Assembly: GCF_000721265.1 (NCBI RefSeq)
Contig: NZ_JOFZ01000010.1
Span: forward strand, 310,001 to 374,000
Length of the DNA: 64,000 nt
From: Streptomyces sp. NRRL F-5126
Lineage (GTDB): Bacteria; Actinomycetota; Actinomycetes; Streptomycetales; Streptomycetaceae
Direction: 5' to 3'
Shown: positions 52,505-61,645 of the stretch, in pieces
Layout of the letters: each line of letters opens with the position of its first letter
Position numbering within the stretch: position 1 is the first letter of the stretch
Made by a program: the position numbers and the translations under genes
Notes under the pieces: generated by a model
Seen by the model: only the letters and a program-made list of their open reading frames with translations
What the model was told of the DNA's origin: nothing
Databases searched by the model: none

Positions 52505-53605
52505 TCAGCCGATCTGGGCGCCGAACGCGGACAGCGCCGCGGGCACCGGCTGGAAGAACGTCTCACCGCCCGACGTGCAGTCGCCGCTGCCGCCCGACGT
52601 GAGGCCGATCGCCGAGCTGCCGGAGAACAGCGAGCCGCCGCTGTCGCCCGGCTCCGCGCACACGTCGGTCTGGATCAGCCCGTTCACGACGTCGCCGTTG
52701 CCGTAGTTGACCGTGGCGTCGAGCCCCGTCACGGTGCCGCCGTGCACGTGCGTCGTGGAGCCGCTGCGCTGCACGCTCATGCCGACCGTCGCGTCGGCGG
52801 CGCCCGTGATCTTCTGGGTGCTGCCGTTGTAGAGGTCGACCTCGCTCGGGTGCGGCGTGTCGGGCGACGCGTACTTCACCAGGCCGTAGTCGTGGCCGGG
52901 GAAGTCCGACCCGGCGTTGGAGCCCAGCTCGTTGCCCTGCGCGTCCGTCCAGTCCTGGATGGCCTGGGTGCAGTGACCCGCCGTCAGGAAGTACGGCTGG
53001 CCGCCCTTGACGACGTTGAAGCCGAGCGAACACCGCCCGCCCGAGCCCTGGATCGCGTCGCCGCCCGCGATGAACGGCTTGAACTCCCCCGCCGTCCGCT
53101 TGAGCTCGGCCTTGGAGCCGAGCCCCTTCACCACGCCGCTCAGCCTGCTCAGCGCGGCGCCCTTGACCGTGCGGTCGGCGGTGACGACGACCTTGTTCGC
53201 GACCGGGTCGATCGACCAGGACGTGCCGGCCACGGACGACGCCGCACCGGAAAGGGTCTTCCTGGCGCTCTTCAGCTCGCTCAGCGAGTTCGCGACGACT
53301 CTCGCCTTGCCGCCGGCCTCGCGCACCGCGTCCGCCGCGTCCTCACCCAGGACGTTCACCACGAGCGCCTTCGACTTCGCGTCGTAGTACGAGCCGGCGG
53401 AGTCGTTCACGCCCAGGTCCTTGACGAGCGAGGAGGAGAGCTTTCCGGCCGCCAGCGGGGTCAGTGACTTCACCGTGGACTGCGGTGATCCCTCGGACGC
53501 GTTCGCAGTCTGGAAGGTGATGCCCGCCAGTACGAGCGCGGCCACGGCACCTCCCGCGACGGCGGTGCGCCTCCCGGTTATTCGCCTGTGCTGACCATCT
53601 TTCAT
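52505..53605 (-). CDS. Secreted alpha-lytic-protease-type serine protease (streptogrisin family, S1)
   Basis: 366 residues. Signal peptide ([26 protein letters not shown]), a pro-region of about 140 residues, and a mature protease starting near IAGGDAIQG (residue 179). The catalytic triad is visible: His211 in TAGHCTQ, Asp239 in HDYGLVKY and Ser322 in PGDSGGSLF. Four mature-domain cysteines can form the family's two disulfides. The pro-region acts as a folding chaperone and inhibitor in this family. The ATG has GGAGG nine bases before it. It degrades extracellular protein and is likely growth-phase controlled, though no regulator is seen. Confidence 0.93.
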   Translation of the reverse strand: MKDGQHRRITGRRTAVAGGAVAALVLAGITFQTANASEGSPQSTVKSLTPLAAGKLSSSLVKDLGVNDSAGSYYDAKSKALVVNVLGEDAADAVREAGGKARVVANSLSELKSARKTLSGAASSVAGTSWSIDPVANKVVVTADRTVKGAALSRLSGVVKGLGSKAELKRTAGEFKPFIAGGDAIQGSGGRCSLGFNVVKGGQPYFLTAGHCTQAIQDWTDAQGNELGSNAGSDFPGHDYGLVKYASPDTPHPSEVDLYNGSTQKITGAADATVGMSVQRSGSTTHVHGGTVTGLDATVNYGNGDVVNGLIQTDVCAEPGDSGGSLFSGSSAIGLTSGGSGDCTSGGETFFQPVPAALSAFGAQIG

Positions 53606-54205
53606 GTACGAGCCTCCTGTGGGGGGACCGCACCGGAGCCATGTGGGGTGGTCCGATACGGAAGATGTGGCCGCCCACTATGGCGAAACCCGCGAGTAAC
53701 CCACAAGACCCCCTTCAGGACTCGTCTGTGGCGAGCACCACATTGGCGCGCCGGCCGGCCTCGGCAGGAGCCGCCATGGTCGTTCCGATCGCGAACACCC
53801 GGTGCGATCACAGCCACAGCGCAGGGTGATGATTCGGGGTGTCCGGAAACAGTCCATGAACCTGTGCGGCACCTGTGGGCCCGTCAGGCCCCTGGCGGGC
53901 AGGGCCCGATCGCGCGAGGCCCCGCGGACACGAAGCCGCACTGGAGGCGATGGCGCCCCGCGGCGCACGGCACGGCCCCGGGTCACCCGGACGCCCGATA
54001 GATCACCCGTCTGGGCCGAAATTCATATTTCGTGCTGATTCATCGTCTCCGCAGGGGAAGAACCCTGACGAACCGCCATATCCTGTGTGCCAGAAGCGTC
54101 ACGAATCATCTGCACGGCGGTTATCCCCTTGGCGCCGGATCAGCATGATGGATGACCATAGAGGGGATGCGGAACCACAAGTGACCGCGGTGAAAGGAGG
54201 CGTCC
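53606..54205. other. 600-base divergent gap, protease / sflA
   Basis: No gene with a plausible start, ribosome binding site and codon use is seen in either direction. AT-richer stretches (53795-53850, 54010-54040) could hold the promoters. AAAGGAGG immediately upstream of sflA at 54193-54200 is a near-perfect ribosome binding site. Confidence 0.5.
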
Positions 54206-54643
54206 ATGGGATCGGTGCGCAAGGCGAGCGCCTGGCTGGGCCTCGTCGAGGACAATGACGAGCGGTACTACGACGACGACGAGTACTCCGAGGGTGTCGA
54301 GAGCGGCGACGCCTGGAAGACCGACCTCCGTCTCCGCGGCGCGGCGGAGGCCGCCCAGGACCAGGACCGCAGGATCGCGACCGTGTCGCCGGACAGCTTC
54401 CGGGACGCGCGCGGCATCGGCGAGCTGTTCCGTGACGGCATCCCCGTCATCGTGAACCTCACGGCGATGGACCCGGCGGACGCCAAGCGCGTGGTCGACT
54501 TCGCCGCGGGCCTGATCTTCGGCCTGCGCGGCTCCATCGACCGCGTGGCCAACCGCGTCTTCCTGCTGACCCCCGCCCACACCGAGATCGTCTCCGACGA
54601 CGGCAGCAGCCGCCCCCAGGACGGTTTCTTCAACCAGAGCTGA
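54206..54643 (+). CDS. sflA: SepF-like cell-division protein
   Basis: 145 residues. AAAGGAGG sits 6 bases before the ATG. The N-terminus [16 protein letters not shown] is a putative membrane-targeting helix, followed by an acidic linker ([14 protein letters not shown]). The C-terminal DUF552/SepF core reads [70 protein letters not shown]. In Streptomyces the true sepF sits in the ftsZ cluster. This copy, between dnaE2 and der, matches the SepF-like SflA as I remember its location. SepF-type proteins anchor and polymerise near FtsZ in septa. The gene is monocistronic. Confidence 0.82.
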   Translation: MGSVRKASAWLGLVEDNDERYYDDDEYSEGVESGDAWKTDLRLRGAAEAAQDQDRRIATVSPDSFRDARGIGELFRDGIPVIVNLTAMDPADAKRVVDFAAGLIFGLRGSIDRVANRVFLLTPAHTEIVSDDGSSRPQDGFFNQS

Positions 54644-54653
54644 GCAGGGCCGC

Positions 54654-55850
54654 TCACCGGAAGGCGTCGAGACCGGTGAGCGCCTTGCCCAGGACCAGCT
54701 GGTGCATCTCCACGGTGCCCTCGTAGGTGAGCACCGACTCCAGGTTCGTCGCGTGCCGCATCACGGGGTATTCGAGGGAGATGCCGTTGGCGCCGAGGAT
54801 CGTCCGCGCGGTCCGGCAGATCTCGATCGCCTCGCGCACGTTGTTCAGCTTGCCGAAGCTCACCTGCTCGGGGCGGAGCGTGCCCGCGTCCATCCGCCGC
54901 CCGAGGTGGTGGGCGAGCAGGATTCCCTTGTGGAGTTCGAGCGCCATGTCGGCCAGCTTCGCCTGGGTGAGCTGGAAGCCGCCGATGGGCCTGCCGAACT
55001 GCTCGCGCTCGCGCGCGTAGCCGAGCGCGGCCTCGAAGCAGGCGCGCGCGGCGCCCATCGCACCCCACACGATCCCGTAGCGCGCCTGGTTCAGGCAGCT
55101 GAGCGGCCCGCCGAGGCCGCGCGCCCCGGGCAGTTCGGCGCCGGCGGGCAGCCGCACCCCGTCGAGGACCAGCTCACTGGTGACGGAGGCACGCAGCGAC
55201 CACTTGTGCTTGATCTCCGGCGCGGAGAATCCCGGCGTGTCCGTCGGCACCACGAACCCGCGCACGCCCTCGTCGGTTGCCGCCCAGACGACGGCGACCC
55301 CGGCGACGCTCCCGTTGGTGATCCACATCTTGTGGCCGTCGAGCACCCAGTCACCGCCGTCGCGGCGCGCCCTGGTGCGCATCGCCGCGGGGTCGGAGCC
55401 GTGGTCGGGCTCCGTCAGGCCGAAGCAGCCGATCGTCTCGCCCGAGGCCATGGACGGCAGCCACCGCGTCTTCTGCTCCTCCGAGCCGAAGCGGTGGATC
55501 GCGTACATCGCGAGCGAGCCCTGCACGGAGACGAGGGAGCGGATGCCGGAGTCGGCGGCCTCGAACTCCAGGCAGGCGAGTCCGTACTGCACCGCGCCGG
55601 CGCCGGCGCATCCGTAGCCCTCCAGGTGCATGCCGAGCGCACCGAGGCCGCCGAGCTCGCGGGCCAGCTCGCGCACGCCGGGCAGCTCGCCGCGCTCGTA
55701 CCAGCCGGCGATCTCGGGCAGGACGCGGTCGGCCGACCAGGCACGCACGGTGTCGCGCACGGCGAGGTCCTCGGGGGCCAGCAGGTCGTCGATGCCGAGG
55801 GGGTCGCCCGGGTCGAAGGGCGGGCGCTTGGCGGCGGACGGCTTGGACAT
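54654..55850 (-). CDS. Acyl-CoA dehydrogenase of the glutaryl-CoA dehydrogenase type
   Basis: 398 residues. Signatures: RSLVSVQGSLAMYAIHRFGSEEQKTRWLP (glutaryl-CoA-dehydrogenase branch), CFGLTEPDHGSDPAAMRTRA, FGRPIGGFQLTQAKLADMALE and the catalytic Glu in LTYEGTVEMHQLVLGKALTG. This branch oxidises and decarboxylates glutaryl-CoA to crotonyl-CoA or acts on related short acyl-CoAs. An operator matching that of the TetR at 29862-30512 lies 25 bases upstream. ATG at 55850 has GGAGG-like GGAGGTAACACC before it. Confidence 0.9.
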   Translation of the reverse strand: MSKPSAAKRPPFDPGDPLGIDDLLAPEDLAVRDTVRAWSADRVLPEIAGWYERGELPGVRELARELGGLGALGMHLEGYGCAGAGAVQYGLACLEFEAADSGIRSLVSVQGSLAMYAIHRFGSEEQKTRWLPSMASGETIGCFGLTEPDHGSDPAAMRTRARRDGGDWVLDGHKMWITNGSVAGVAVVWAATDEGVRGFVVPTDTPGFSAPEIKHKWSLRASVTSELVLDGVRLPAGAELPGARGLGGPLSCLNQARYGIVWGAMGAARACFEAALGYAREREQFGRPIGGFQLTQAKLADMALELHKGILLAHHLGRRMDAGTLRPEQVSFGKLNNVREAIEICRTARTILGANGISLEYPVMRHATNLESVLTYEGTVEMHQLVLGKALTGLDAFR

Positions 55851-55874
55851 GGTGTTACCTCCGGCGGCACCTGA

Positions 55875-55893
55875 AAACTAGCAGTGGTAGTCA
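55875..55893. promoter_or_regulatory. TetR operator before the second ACAD gene
   Basis: AAACTAGCAGTGGTAGTCA; its first 12 bases, AAACTAGCAGTG, are identical to the reverse strand of the operator at 29813-29834, and the next five (GTAGT against CTAAT) agree at three positions. It lies 25 bases upstream of the ACAD start, as the other does for its ACAD. The following stretch to 56159 (about 265 bases) is AT-rich and gene-free. Confidence 0.75.
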
Positions 55894-56159
55894 TCGGCCG
55901 TGCCCGACGTTACGGGCAGCACGGCCGGGGCGTCCAGGGCGAGCGGACGGGAAACCCCGCACGACGCTTCGGTGAACGAATTCATGGCAGCATGCGGAAT
56001 CACCTCGCACGGCGTGTCGAATAAAAAAGAACAAGATCACTTGAATTTCGGGAACCGCTTCGGATAAACCGCGACCTGAGACATACTCCACATCACATCG
56101 TCATCACAAAGAGACCTGATCGACCTGCCCGCTCACTCACTCGCTGTAACGTCGATTGG

Positions 56160-57158
56160 GTGCGTACCGACATCTTTGCCCGCCTCGACCGGGAGCCGGT
56201 GCCGCCGAAGATAGTGATCCCGCGGATGAGCTCCACCCGCACGGCTCTCTTCGGCGGGACGTTGGCGTTCTACGTCTTCGTCGTGGCTGCCGTGCTCACC
56301 GACTCCTGGCTGGTGGCGCTGGACTGGAAGACCTTCCTCTTCCGGCCCTACCAGCAGTGGCCGGGGCTGCACGCGTTCCTCGACTACTTCGTGGTCCTCG
56401 GGCAGCGCGGGCCCACGGCCGTGATGATCGCCGCCTGGCTCGGCTGGCGGTCGTGGCGGCAGCACACGCTGCGGCCCCTGCTGGTGCTCGGCACCTCGCT
56501 GCTGCTGCTGAACGTCACGGTCGGCGCGGTGAAGCTGGGGCTCGGCAGGCAGGGCCCGCACTACGGGACGCAGGTCGGTTCGCCCGAGCTCTTCTCCGGC
56601 GGCGACATATTTCCCTCGGGCCACACCGCCAACGCGGTCGTGACCTGGGGCATCCTCGCCTATCTCGCCACCACCCCGCGCACCCGCCGCTACCTCTCGC
56701 TGGGCTCGTCCGCGCTCGCCCTCGGCGTCGGCGCGACGACCGTCTACCTCGGTACGCACTGGGTCAGCGACGTCCTGCTCGGCTGGGCGGCCGGCCTGCT
56801 GATCCTGCTGGCCATGCCCTGGTTCGAGCCGATGATCGGCCGCGCCGAGCTGGCGATCTTCGCCGCACGCGACCGGTGGCGCGCCTACCGCGGCGCGAGG
56901 GCGGGCGCCCCGGCGCCGGCCGGCGGGGACGAGCAGCTGCCGCCCAGGCGGCCCACCGACGGCGAGCCGCCACGCAGGCCGGTCGGAGCCGCGCGTGCGG
57001 GTCGTGCGGGGGCCGCCGGCCCCTCAGCCGCGCCGGGTTCCGGCAAGGGCACGCTGGCGCAGTCGAGGACGCACCACCCGGTGCGCTCGGACCGCCCGCC
57101 GGTCACGCCCGCGGGCAACCGCAGGCCGCCGCAGTCCCGGCAGATCGCCGGCGGCTGA
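56160..57158 (+). CDS. PAP2-family phosphatase
   Basis: 332 residues with about six membrane spans in the first 220. PAP2 motifs: KLGLGRQGP, FPSGHTANAVVTWG and LGTHWVSDVLLGWAAG (catalytic His residues). A Pro/Arg/Gly-rich cytoplasmic tail of ~100 residues follows. It dephosphorylates lipid phosphates such as undecaprenyl diphosphate or phosphatidate. The GTG at 56160 is used; there is no obvious ribosome binding site. Substrate inferred from the family. Confidence 0.88.
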   Translation: MRTDIFARLDREPVPPKIVIPRMSSTRTALFGGTLAFYVFVVAAVLTDSWLVALDWKTFLFRPYQQWPGLHAFLDYFVVLGQRGPTAVMIAAWLGWRSWRQHTLRPLLVLGTSLLLLNVTVGAVKLGLGRQGPHYGTQVGSPELFSGGDIFPSGHTANAVVTWGILAYLATTPRTRRYLSLGSSALALGVGATTVYLGTHWVSDVLLGWAAGLLILLAMPWFEPMIGRAELAIFAARDRWRAYRGARAGAPAPAGGDEQLPPRRPTDGEPPRRPVGAARAGRAGAAGPSAAPGSGKGTLAQSRTHHPVRSDRPPVTPAGNRRPPQSRQIAGG

Positions 57159-57195
57159 CCGGAAGGGACAAGCCCTGCGCGGGCACGGGCGAGCG

Positions 57196-57411
57196 TCAGC
57201 CGCGCCAGCAGCGGACCACGGAGCCGTCGTCCACCTCGAAGTTCAGGCGCCCCTCGCGGAACTCGAGCGTCACGACCGAGCCGGGGGGCAGCGCGCGCAC
57301 CGTGGTCCAGCCGTGCTCCCGCGCCCTGCGCTCCGCGCTCTCGGCGTCGAGGCCGACATACGCCTCCGTGGCGTCGTCAGGGCCCTGCTGGGGTCGGGGT
57401 GTCGGTGCCAT
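57196..57411 (-). CDS. Small protein like I78-family peptidase inhibitors
   Basis: 71 residues. The body AYVGLDAESAERRAREHGWTTVRALPPGSVVTLEFREGRLNFEVDDGSVVRCWRG has the layout of I78 (potato-inhibitor-I-like) bacterial inhibitors: a helix with AExRAREHGW, VRxLPPGSVVTxExxxGRLNxxVDDxGxVxRC. No signal peptide is seen, so it may act on a cytoplasmic or co-secreted protease. Convergent with the PAP2 gene. Family assignment moderately sure. Confidence 0.72.
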   Translation of the reverse strand: MAPTPRPQQGPDDATEAYVGLDAESAERRAREHGWTTVRALPPGSVVTLEFREGRLNFEVDDGSVVRCWRG

Positions 57412-57687
57412 GCCCTCACCGTAGGCCGGGTCCGCACGCGGCGGAAGGCGCCGATCGGTGCGCGAGGGCGCGGCACCCCCTTTCGGCCCACCGGAGTCAC
57501 ACTTCTGTCACAGAATCTCGACAGCTGGCAGAGGGTAATGGCGAACCGGACACCGGGCCGCCATATGCCGTCCCCCTGAATTTCACGCGGCCCGCGAACC
57601 TGAGAAATTCCGTTTACCGCATTACTCGTGTCCATGACGACTCGTCGCGGCAGCACTTTCGAATACCGGAACGCGAGGTAATTCCGC

Positions 57688-58533
57688 TCACGGGGTGGCA
57701 GCCGCGAGGTGCGCCGGTTCCAGCCGCACGCTCAGCCCGTTGTCCTCCGTGTAGCACGGCACGGCGCGCACGCCCGCCGACTCGTGCGCCGGGCCGACCG
57801 TCCAGCCCCGCTTGTCCCACACGTCGTCGAGGATCCGCGAGATCCGCGCCGCCGGAAGGCCCCCGCCCGGCACCAGCCACAGGTCCCACCACTGCCGCCG
57901 CTCCACGCACGTGCGGGCGAGCGGCCTGTACGGCAGCGTGAAGGCGAAGACGCCGCCGCGCCCGGTGGCCGGCACCCGGTGCACGAGCCCGCCGCCGCGC
58001 AACCGCGCCTCGACCGCCGCACCGCCCGACCCGCCCGCACTCCCGTACCAGACGCCCTCGACGGTGACGGCGCCCGGGAGGCAGTGGATCTCGCCCGCCT
58101 CTGCGTGCGGCTCCCTGACCCAGCTGCGCACCGCGAGGCCGCCGTCAGCCGTCGGGTACGGCAGGCGCACCGAGACGGGGCCGGCCTCGGGCACCCGGCC
58201 GACCAGCGCCCGCACGTCCCGCACGCCCGTGCGCAGCGGCTCGTCCGTCCCCGTGGCGCCGCACCGGACGTCCCAGTGACCCTCGGCCAGTTCGACGGTG
58301 GACGGCAGGACGGCGCGCCTGCGGCCGTCGTCGGCGGCCATGAGCGGCAGCCTGACCTCGGCGCGTCCGCCGCCGTCCCCACCGCCGTCCCCACCGCGGG
58401 CCCCCAGCACGAGGACCGCGCGATCGGCCGGCCCGTCGCACGGGATGTCGAACGTGATACCGCCCGCCGAGTCCGCTATGCAGTCGACGGCGCACCCGGT
58501 CGCCTGGGCGAGGTGCTCGGTGGAACCGTTCAT
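57688..58533 (-). CDS. Hypothetical protein, divergent from the 58803 gene
   Basis: 281 residues from the ATG at 58533. I do not recognise the family. It has no signal or membrane span. The sequence is rich in beta-like hydrophobic alternation (VSVRLPYPTADGGLAVRSWV, VTVEGVWYG, GVFAFTLPYRPLA) and Gly-rich loops; the segment WWDLWLVPGGGLPAARISRILDDVWDKRGW near residue 215 stands out. A beta-sandwich or glycan-related role is only a guess. The tandem repeat at 58651-58692 lies upstream, between it and the divergent gene. Confidence 0.6.
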   Translation of the reverse strand: MNGSTEHLAQATGCAVDCIADSAGGITFDIPCDGPADRAVLVLGARGGDGGGDGGGRAEVRLPLMAADDGRRRAVLPSTVELAEGHWDVRCGATGTDEPLRTGVRDVRALVGRVPEAGPVSVRLPYPTADGGLAVRSWVREPHAEAGEIHCLPGAVTVEGVWYGSAGGSGGAAVEARLRGGGLVHRVPATGRGGVFAFTLPYRPLARTCVERRQWWDLWLVPGGGLPAARISRILDDVWDKRGWTVGPAHESAGVRAVPCYTEDNGLSVRLEPAHLAAATP

Positions 58534-58650
58534 GCGGTCTGGCTTCCTCGTTCTTCCGCTGTCTGGTGGCTGGAGCCCGGCGCGCGGCACCGCGCGCGTC
58601 CCGGCGGGCCACGGCGCCCGCCCCACCGGTGAGATGCGGAATGCGGACGT

Positions 58651-58692
58651 TCGGTGCCGTTTCCCCGAAGATCGGTGCCGTTTCCCGGAAGA
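58651..58692. repeat. Tandem 21-base direct repeat in a divergent promoter region
   Basis: Two head-to-tail copies (58651-58671 and 58672-58692) that start TCGGTGCCGTTTCCC and agree at 20 of 21 positions. They lie 118 bases before the reverse gene and 111 bases before the forward gene. The two-turn spacing of 21 bases would put two identical protein sites on the same face of the helix. Candidate regulatory element. Confidence 0.65.
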
Positions 58693-58802
58693 TTCGACCC
58701 TTCCATGGGGCACCGTTGCGTGACCCCGGCCACGGATCGCCCGTTGTCTTCGTACGAGCCGGGAAGAACCCGGCGCCACGTACCGAGTTCGAGGAGCCAC
58801 CC

Positions 58803-59582
58803 GTGCCGCGCATGCTCGACGTCAGCGAAGACGTACGCGCCGAGATCGGCGACGAAGAAGCCGATCGGCTGCTCGCCGGCGACAATTCGCCCGGCAGCTA
58901 CGACTGCACCTCCTGCCGCACGCCCGGTGACTCGGAGCAGGAGCGTACGAGCACCGTGCTGTTCGTCGGCGAGGAGACCGCCGTGCTCGCCTTCGCCCAC
59001 GCATCCTGCATCCCTTCACAGGTCGTGCAGGTGGCGGAGGACCAGCTCCAGGGGGCGGTCAGGTCCATCACCGGCGGCGATGGCGGGGACGCCGCCCCGT
59101 CCGGCCGGCCGGAGCAGGCCGTGCTCGGCGTCACGAGCGGGCTCGTCCTGATCGACGGCGCCCTGCACCCCGCCCTGGTGGTGGAGCCGACGGCGCCCAT
59201 CGCGCGCCCCGGCACGACGGGCCCCGACCAGTTCCTCCAGCTCCTCGTGGAGCAGGGCTTCCGGCCCGTGCGGGACCTGTCCGCCACACCCGAGGCGCTG
59301 CCCGGCTGGTCGGTGCTGCTCGCCATGGGCAAGCTGCACGCGGTGCTCCAGCCCGGCGCGAACGGCGGCGGCCAGGTCGCCTGGTGGCAGGCGCACCAGC
59401 CTTTGCAGGTCACCGAGGGGTGGCGCGCCGAGGCCGGCAGGTCGAGCCGGGTACTGGTGTTCGCCGCGCCGGTCGGCTCGATCGGGCAGCAGCCGCGCGA
59501 GGACCTGCTGCGCGACGCGCTGGACAAGGCGGCGGCCGACGGCCGCCTCGTCGCCGCCGCCATGCCGCTGGCGGGCACGTGA
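58803..59582 (+). CDS. Conserved-looking hypothetical protein
   Basis: 259 residues from the GTG at 58803 (GAGGAG seven bases upstream). No known family recognised. Features: acidic N-terminus (DVSEDVRAEIGDEEADRLL); CTSCRTPGD near residue 37 with a CxxC; long hydrophobic-alternating stretches EETAVLAFAHASCIPSQVV and EQAVLGVTSGLVLIDGALHPALVVEP; no membrane span. The spaced layout suggests an alpha/beta protein. A hairpin follows the stop. Confidence 0.62.
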   Translation: MPRMLDVSEDVRAEIGDEEADRLLAGDNSPGSYDCTSCRTPGDSEQERTSTVLFVGEETAVLAFAHASCIPSQVVQVAEDQLQGAVRSITGGDGGDAAPSGRPEQAVLGVTSGLVLIDGALHPALVVEPTAPIARPGTTGPDQFLQLLVEQGFRPVRDLSATPEALPGWSVLLAMGKLHAVLQPGANGGGQVAWWQAHQPLQVTEGWRAEAGRSSRVLVFAAPVGSIGQQPREDLLRDALDKAAADGRLVAAAMPLAGT

Positions 59583-59599
59583 CGGGCCGTCATACCGCC

Positions 59600-59639
59600 G
59601 GTCCCCGGCGGCCCGGCGAGCAGCCGGCGGCCGGGGACC
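59600..59639. terminator. Hairpin after the 58803 gene
   Basis: GGTCCCCGGC (59600-59609) pairs perfectly with GCCGGGGACC (59630-59639), a 10-bp stem with a 20-base, partly paired loop; it starts 18 bases after the stop codon. Confidence 0.6.
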
Positions 59640-59707
59640 CGTCCAAAAACAGGGCAATAACGCCCGATACCCCGCATCCCGAAGGTCGCGGGGTCGTTGG
59701 GCGTCAC

Positions 59708-60028
59708 GTGTACGCCTACGAACCGACCCGCGCCCACCTTCCCTCGATGCGCCCCGCGCAGGACCTCGTCGACGGGTACAGCACGACGCCGATCTACGAC
59801 GCGCTGTACTCCGAGTACCTGAGGTCGTTCAGAGCCCTGCCGGGCGACAGGAGCGGCGAGGAGGACCTCGGCTTCACGGCCTTCGGGATCCGTCCCGTCC
59901 CGCGCGGCGGCTACGCCGGCCGGTACGGGGAGCGCGCCGTCCAGTCCGGGGGGTGGCAGCGCGACCCGTACCAGCAGCCGCGCCACGCGCAGGCCGCGCT
60001 GCCGCCCGCGCGGCGGCGCCCCGTGTGA
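59708..60028 (+). CDS. Small hypothetical protein
   Basis: 106 residues from the GTG at 59708 (an in-frame ATG at 59747 is an alternative). The centre STTPIYDALYSEYLRSFRALPGDRSGEEDLGFTAFG looks conserved among actinobacterial small proteins of unknown function, as far as I remember. The C-terminus is Gln/Arg/Pro-rich. No signal, membrane span or cysteine. There is no strong ribosome binding site. Function unknown. It is convergent with der. Confidence 0.55.
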   Translation: MYAYEPTRAHLPSMRPAQDLVDGYSTTPIYDALYSEYLRSFRALPGDRSGEEDLGFTAFGIRPVPRGGYAGRYGERAVQSGGWQRDPYQQPRHAQAALPPARRRPV

Positions 60029-60076
60029 GGCGCCCCGGATGCCGGGCCGAACGCGGCCGCTCGACCGTCGCCCGAA

Positions 60077-61543
60077 TCACTTCTTGCGGCCGCGCTTCTC
60101 CCGCACCCGTACGGAGATGTGGATCGGGGTGCCCTCGAAGCCGAACTCCTCGCGGAGCCTGCGCTCGATGAACCGCCGGTAGCCGGCCTCGATGAACCCG
60201 GACGCGAACAGCACGAACCGGGGCGGCCTGGTGCCGGCCTGGGTGCCGAAGAGGATGCGCGGCTGCTTGCCGCCCCTGATCGGGTGCGGGTGCCCTGCGA
60301 CGAGCTCGCCGAGGAACGCGTTCAGCCTGCCGGTCGGGACGCGCGTCTCCCAGCCCGCGAGCGCCGTCTCGATCGCCGGGACGAGCTTCTCCATGTGGCG
60401 TCCCGTGCGCGCCGACACGTTCACCCGCGGCGCCCAGGAGACCTGTCCGAGCTCCGAGTCGATCTCGCGCTCCAGGTAGTACCTGCGCTCCTCGTCCAGC
60501 GTGTCCCACTTGTTGTAGGCGATGACGAGCGCGCGGCCCGCGTCCACGGCCATCGTGAGGATCCGCTGGTCCTGGACGGTGATGGACTCGCCGGTGTCGA
60601 TGAGGACGACGGCGACCTCGGCCTTCTCGACGGCCGCGGCGGTGCGCAGGGAGGCGTAGTAGTCGGCGCCCTCCTGCATGTGGACGCGGCGGCGGATGCC
60701 GGCCGTGTCGATGAACTTCCATGTCTTCCCGCCGAGTTCGATGAGCTCGTCGACGGGGTCGCGGGTGGTGCCCGCCAGTTCGCTGACGACGACGCGCTCC
60801 TGTCCCGCGACCTTGTTCAGCAGGGACGACTTGCCGACATTGGGCCTGCCGACGAGCGCGATCCGGCGCGGGCCGCCGACGGCGCCGCCGAACGTCTCCT
60901 TCGGCGCGTCGGGCAGCGCTTCGAGCACGGCGTCGAGCATGTCGCCCGTGCCGCGCCCGTGCAGCGAGGAGACGGGGTGCGGTTCGCCCAGGCCCAGCGA
61001 CCAGAGCATGGCCGCGTCGGCCTCGCCGCTCGGTCCGTCGACCTTGTTGGCGCAGAGCACGACCGGCTTGCCGGCCTTGCGCAGCAGCCTGACGACCGCG
61101 CCGTCGGTGTCGGTGGCACCGACCGTCGCGTCCACGACGAAGATCGCGGCGTCGGCCGCGTCCATCGCGTACTCGGCCTGGGCGGCGACGGAGGCGTCGA
61201 TGCCGAGGACGTCCTGCTCCCAGCCGCCGGTGTCGACGACCTTGAAGCGGCGGCCCGACCACTCGGCCTCGTAGGTCACCCGGTCCCTGGTGACGCCGGG
61301 CCTGTCCTCGACGACCGCCTCGCGGCGGCCGATGATGCGGTTGACGAGAGTCGACTTGCCGACATTGGGGCGGCCCACGACGGCGACGACGGGGAGCGGC
61401 CCGTGGCCGGCCTCGTCGAGCGCGCCGTCGACCTCCTCGGGGTCGAACCCCTCCTGCGCGGCGATCTCCATGAACTCCGCGTACTCGGCGCCGCCGAGCT
61501 CGCCGTGCTCGTCGCCCGAGCCGGTCCCGTTCTGGTCGTCCAT
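60077..61543 (-). CDS. der: Ribosome-biogenesis GTPase Der (EngA)
   Basis: 488 residues. Two tandem G domains: G1 [10 protein letters not shown] at residues 57-66 with DTGG and NKVD motifs, and a second [10 protein letters not shown] near 231-240 with DTAGIRRR and NKWD ([17 protein letters not shown]). A KH-like C-terminal domain follows ([49 protein letters not shown]). The first ~50 residues are an acidic N-terminal extension found in actinobacterial Der. It assists 50S ribosome assembly. The PlsC-like and cmk genes lie upstream on the same strand. Confidence 0.95.
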   Translation of the reverse strand: MDDQNGTGSGDEHGELGGAEYAEFMEIAAQEGFDPEEVDGALDEAGHGPLPVVAVVGRPNVGKSTLVNRIIGRREAVVEDRPGVTRDRVTYEAEWSGRRFKVVDTGGWEQDVLGIDASVAAQAEYAMDAADAAIFVVDATVGATDTDGAVVRLLRKAGKPVVLCANKVDGPSGEADAAMLWSLGLGEPHPVSSLHGRGTGDMLDAVLEALPDAPKETFGGAVGGPRRIALVGRPNVGKSSLLNKVAGQERVVVSELAGTTRDPVDELIELGGKTWKFIDTAGIRRRVHMQEGADYYASLRTAAAVEKAEVAVVLIDTGESITVQDQRILTMAVDAGRALVIAYNKWDTLDEERRYYLEREIDSELGQVSWAPRVNVSARTGRHMEKLVPAIETALAGWETRVPTGRLNAFLGELVAGHPHPIRGGKQPRILFGTQAGTRPPRFVLFASGFIEAGYRRFIERRLREEFGFEGTPIHISVRVREKRGRKK

Positions 61544-61645
61544 GAAGTGGTTCCTCGTTCGTGGTGGTCGGTGGCCGCCGGGAGGCGGTCCACCGTGTGA
61601 AGTGTGTGCGGCCGCGCCGGGTGCGCGGCGCGTGCCCCGGCGCCC

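Noticed and set aside
53606..54205. Possible short genes in the protease/sflA gap
   Set aside because: Open frames there lack ribosome binding sites and show no protein-like composition.
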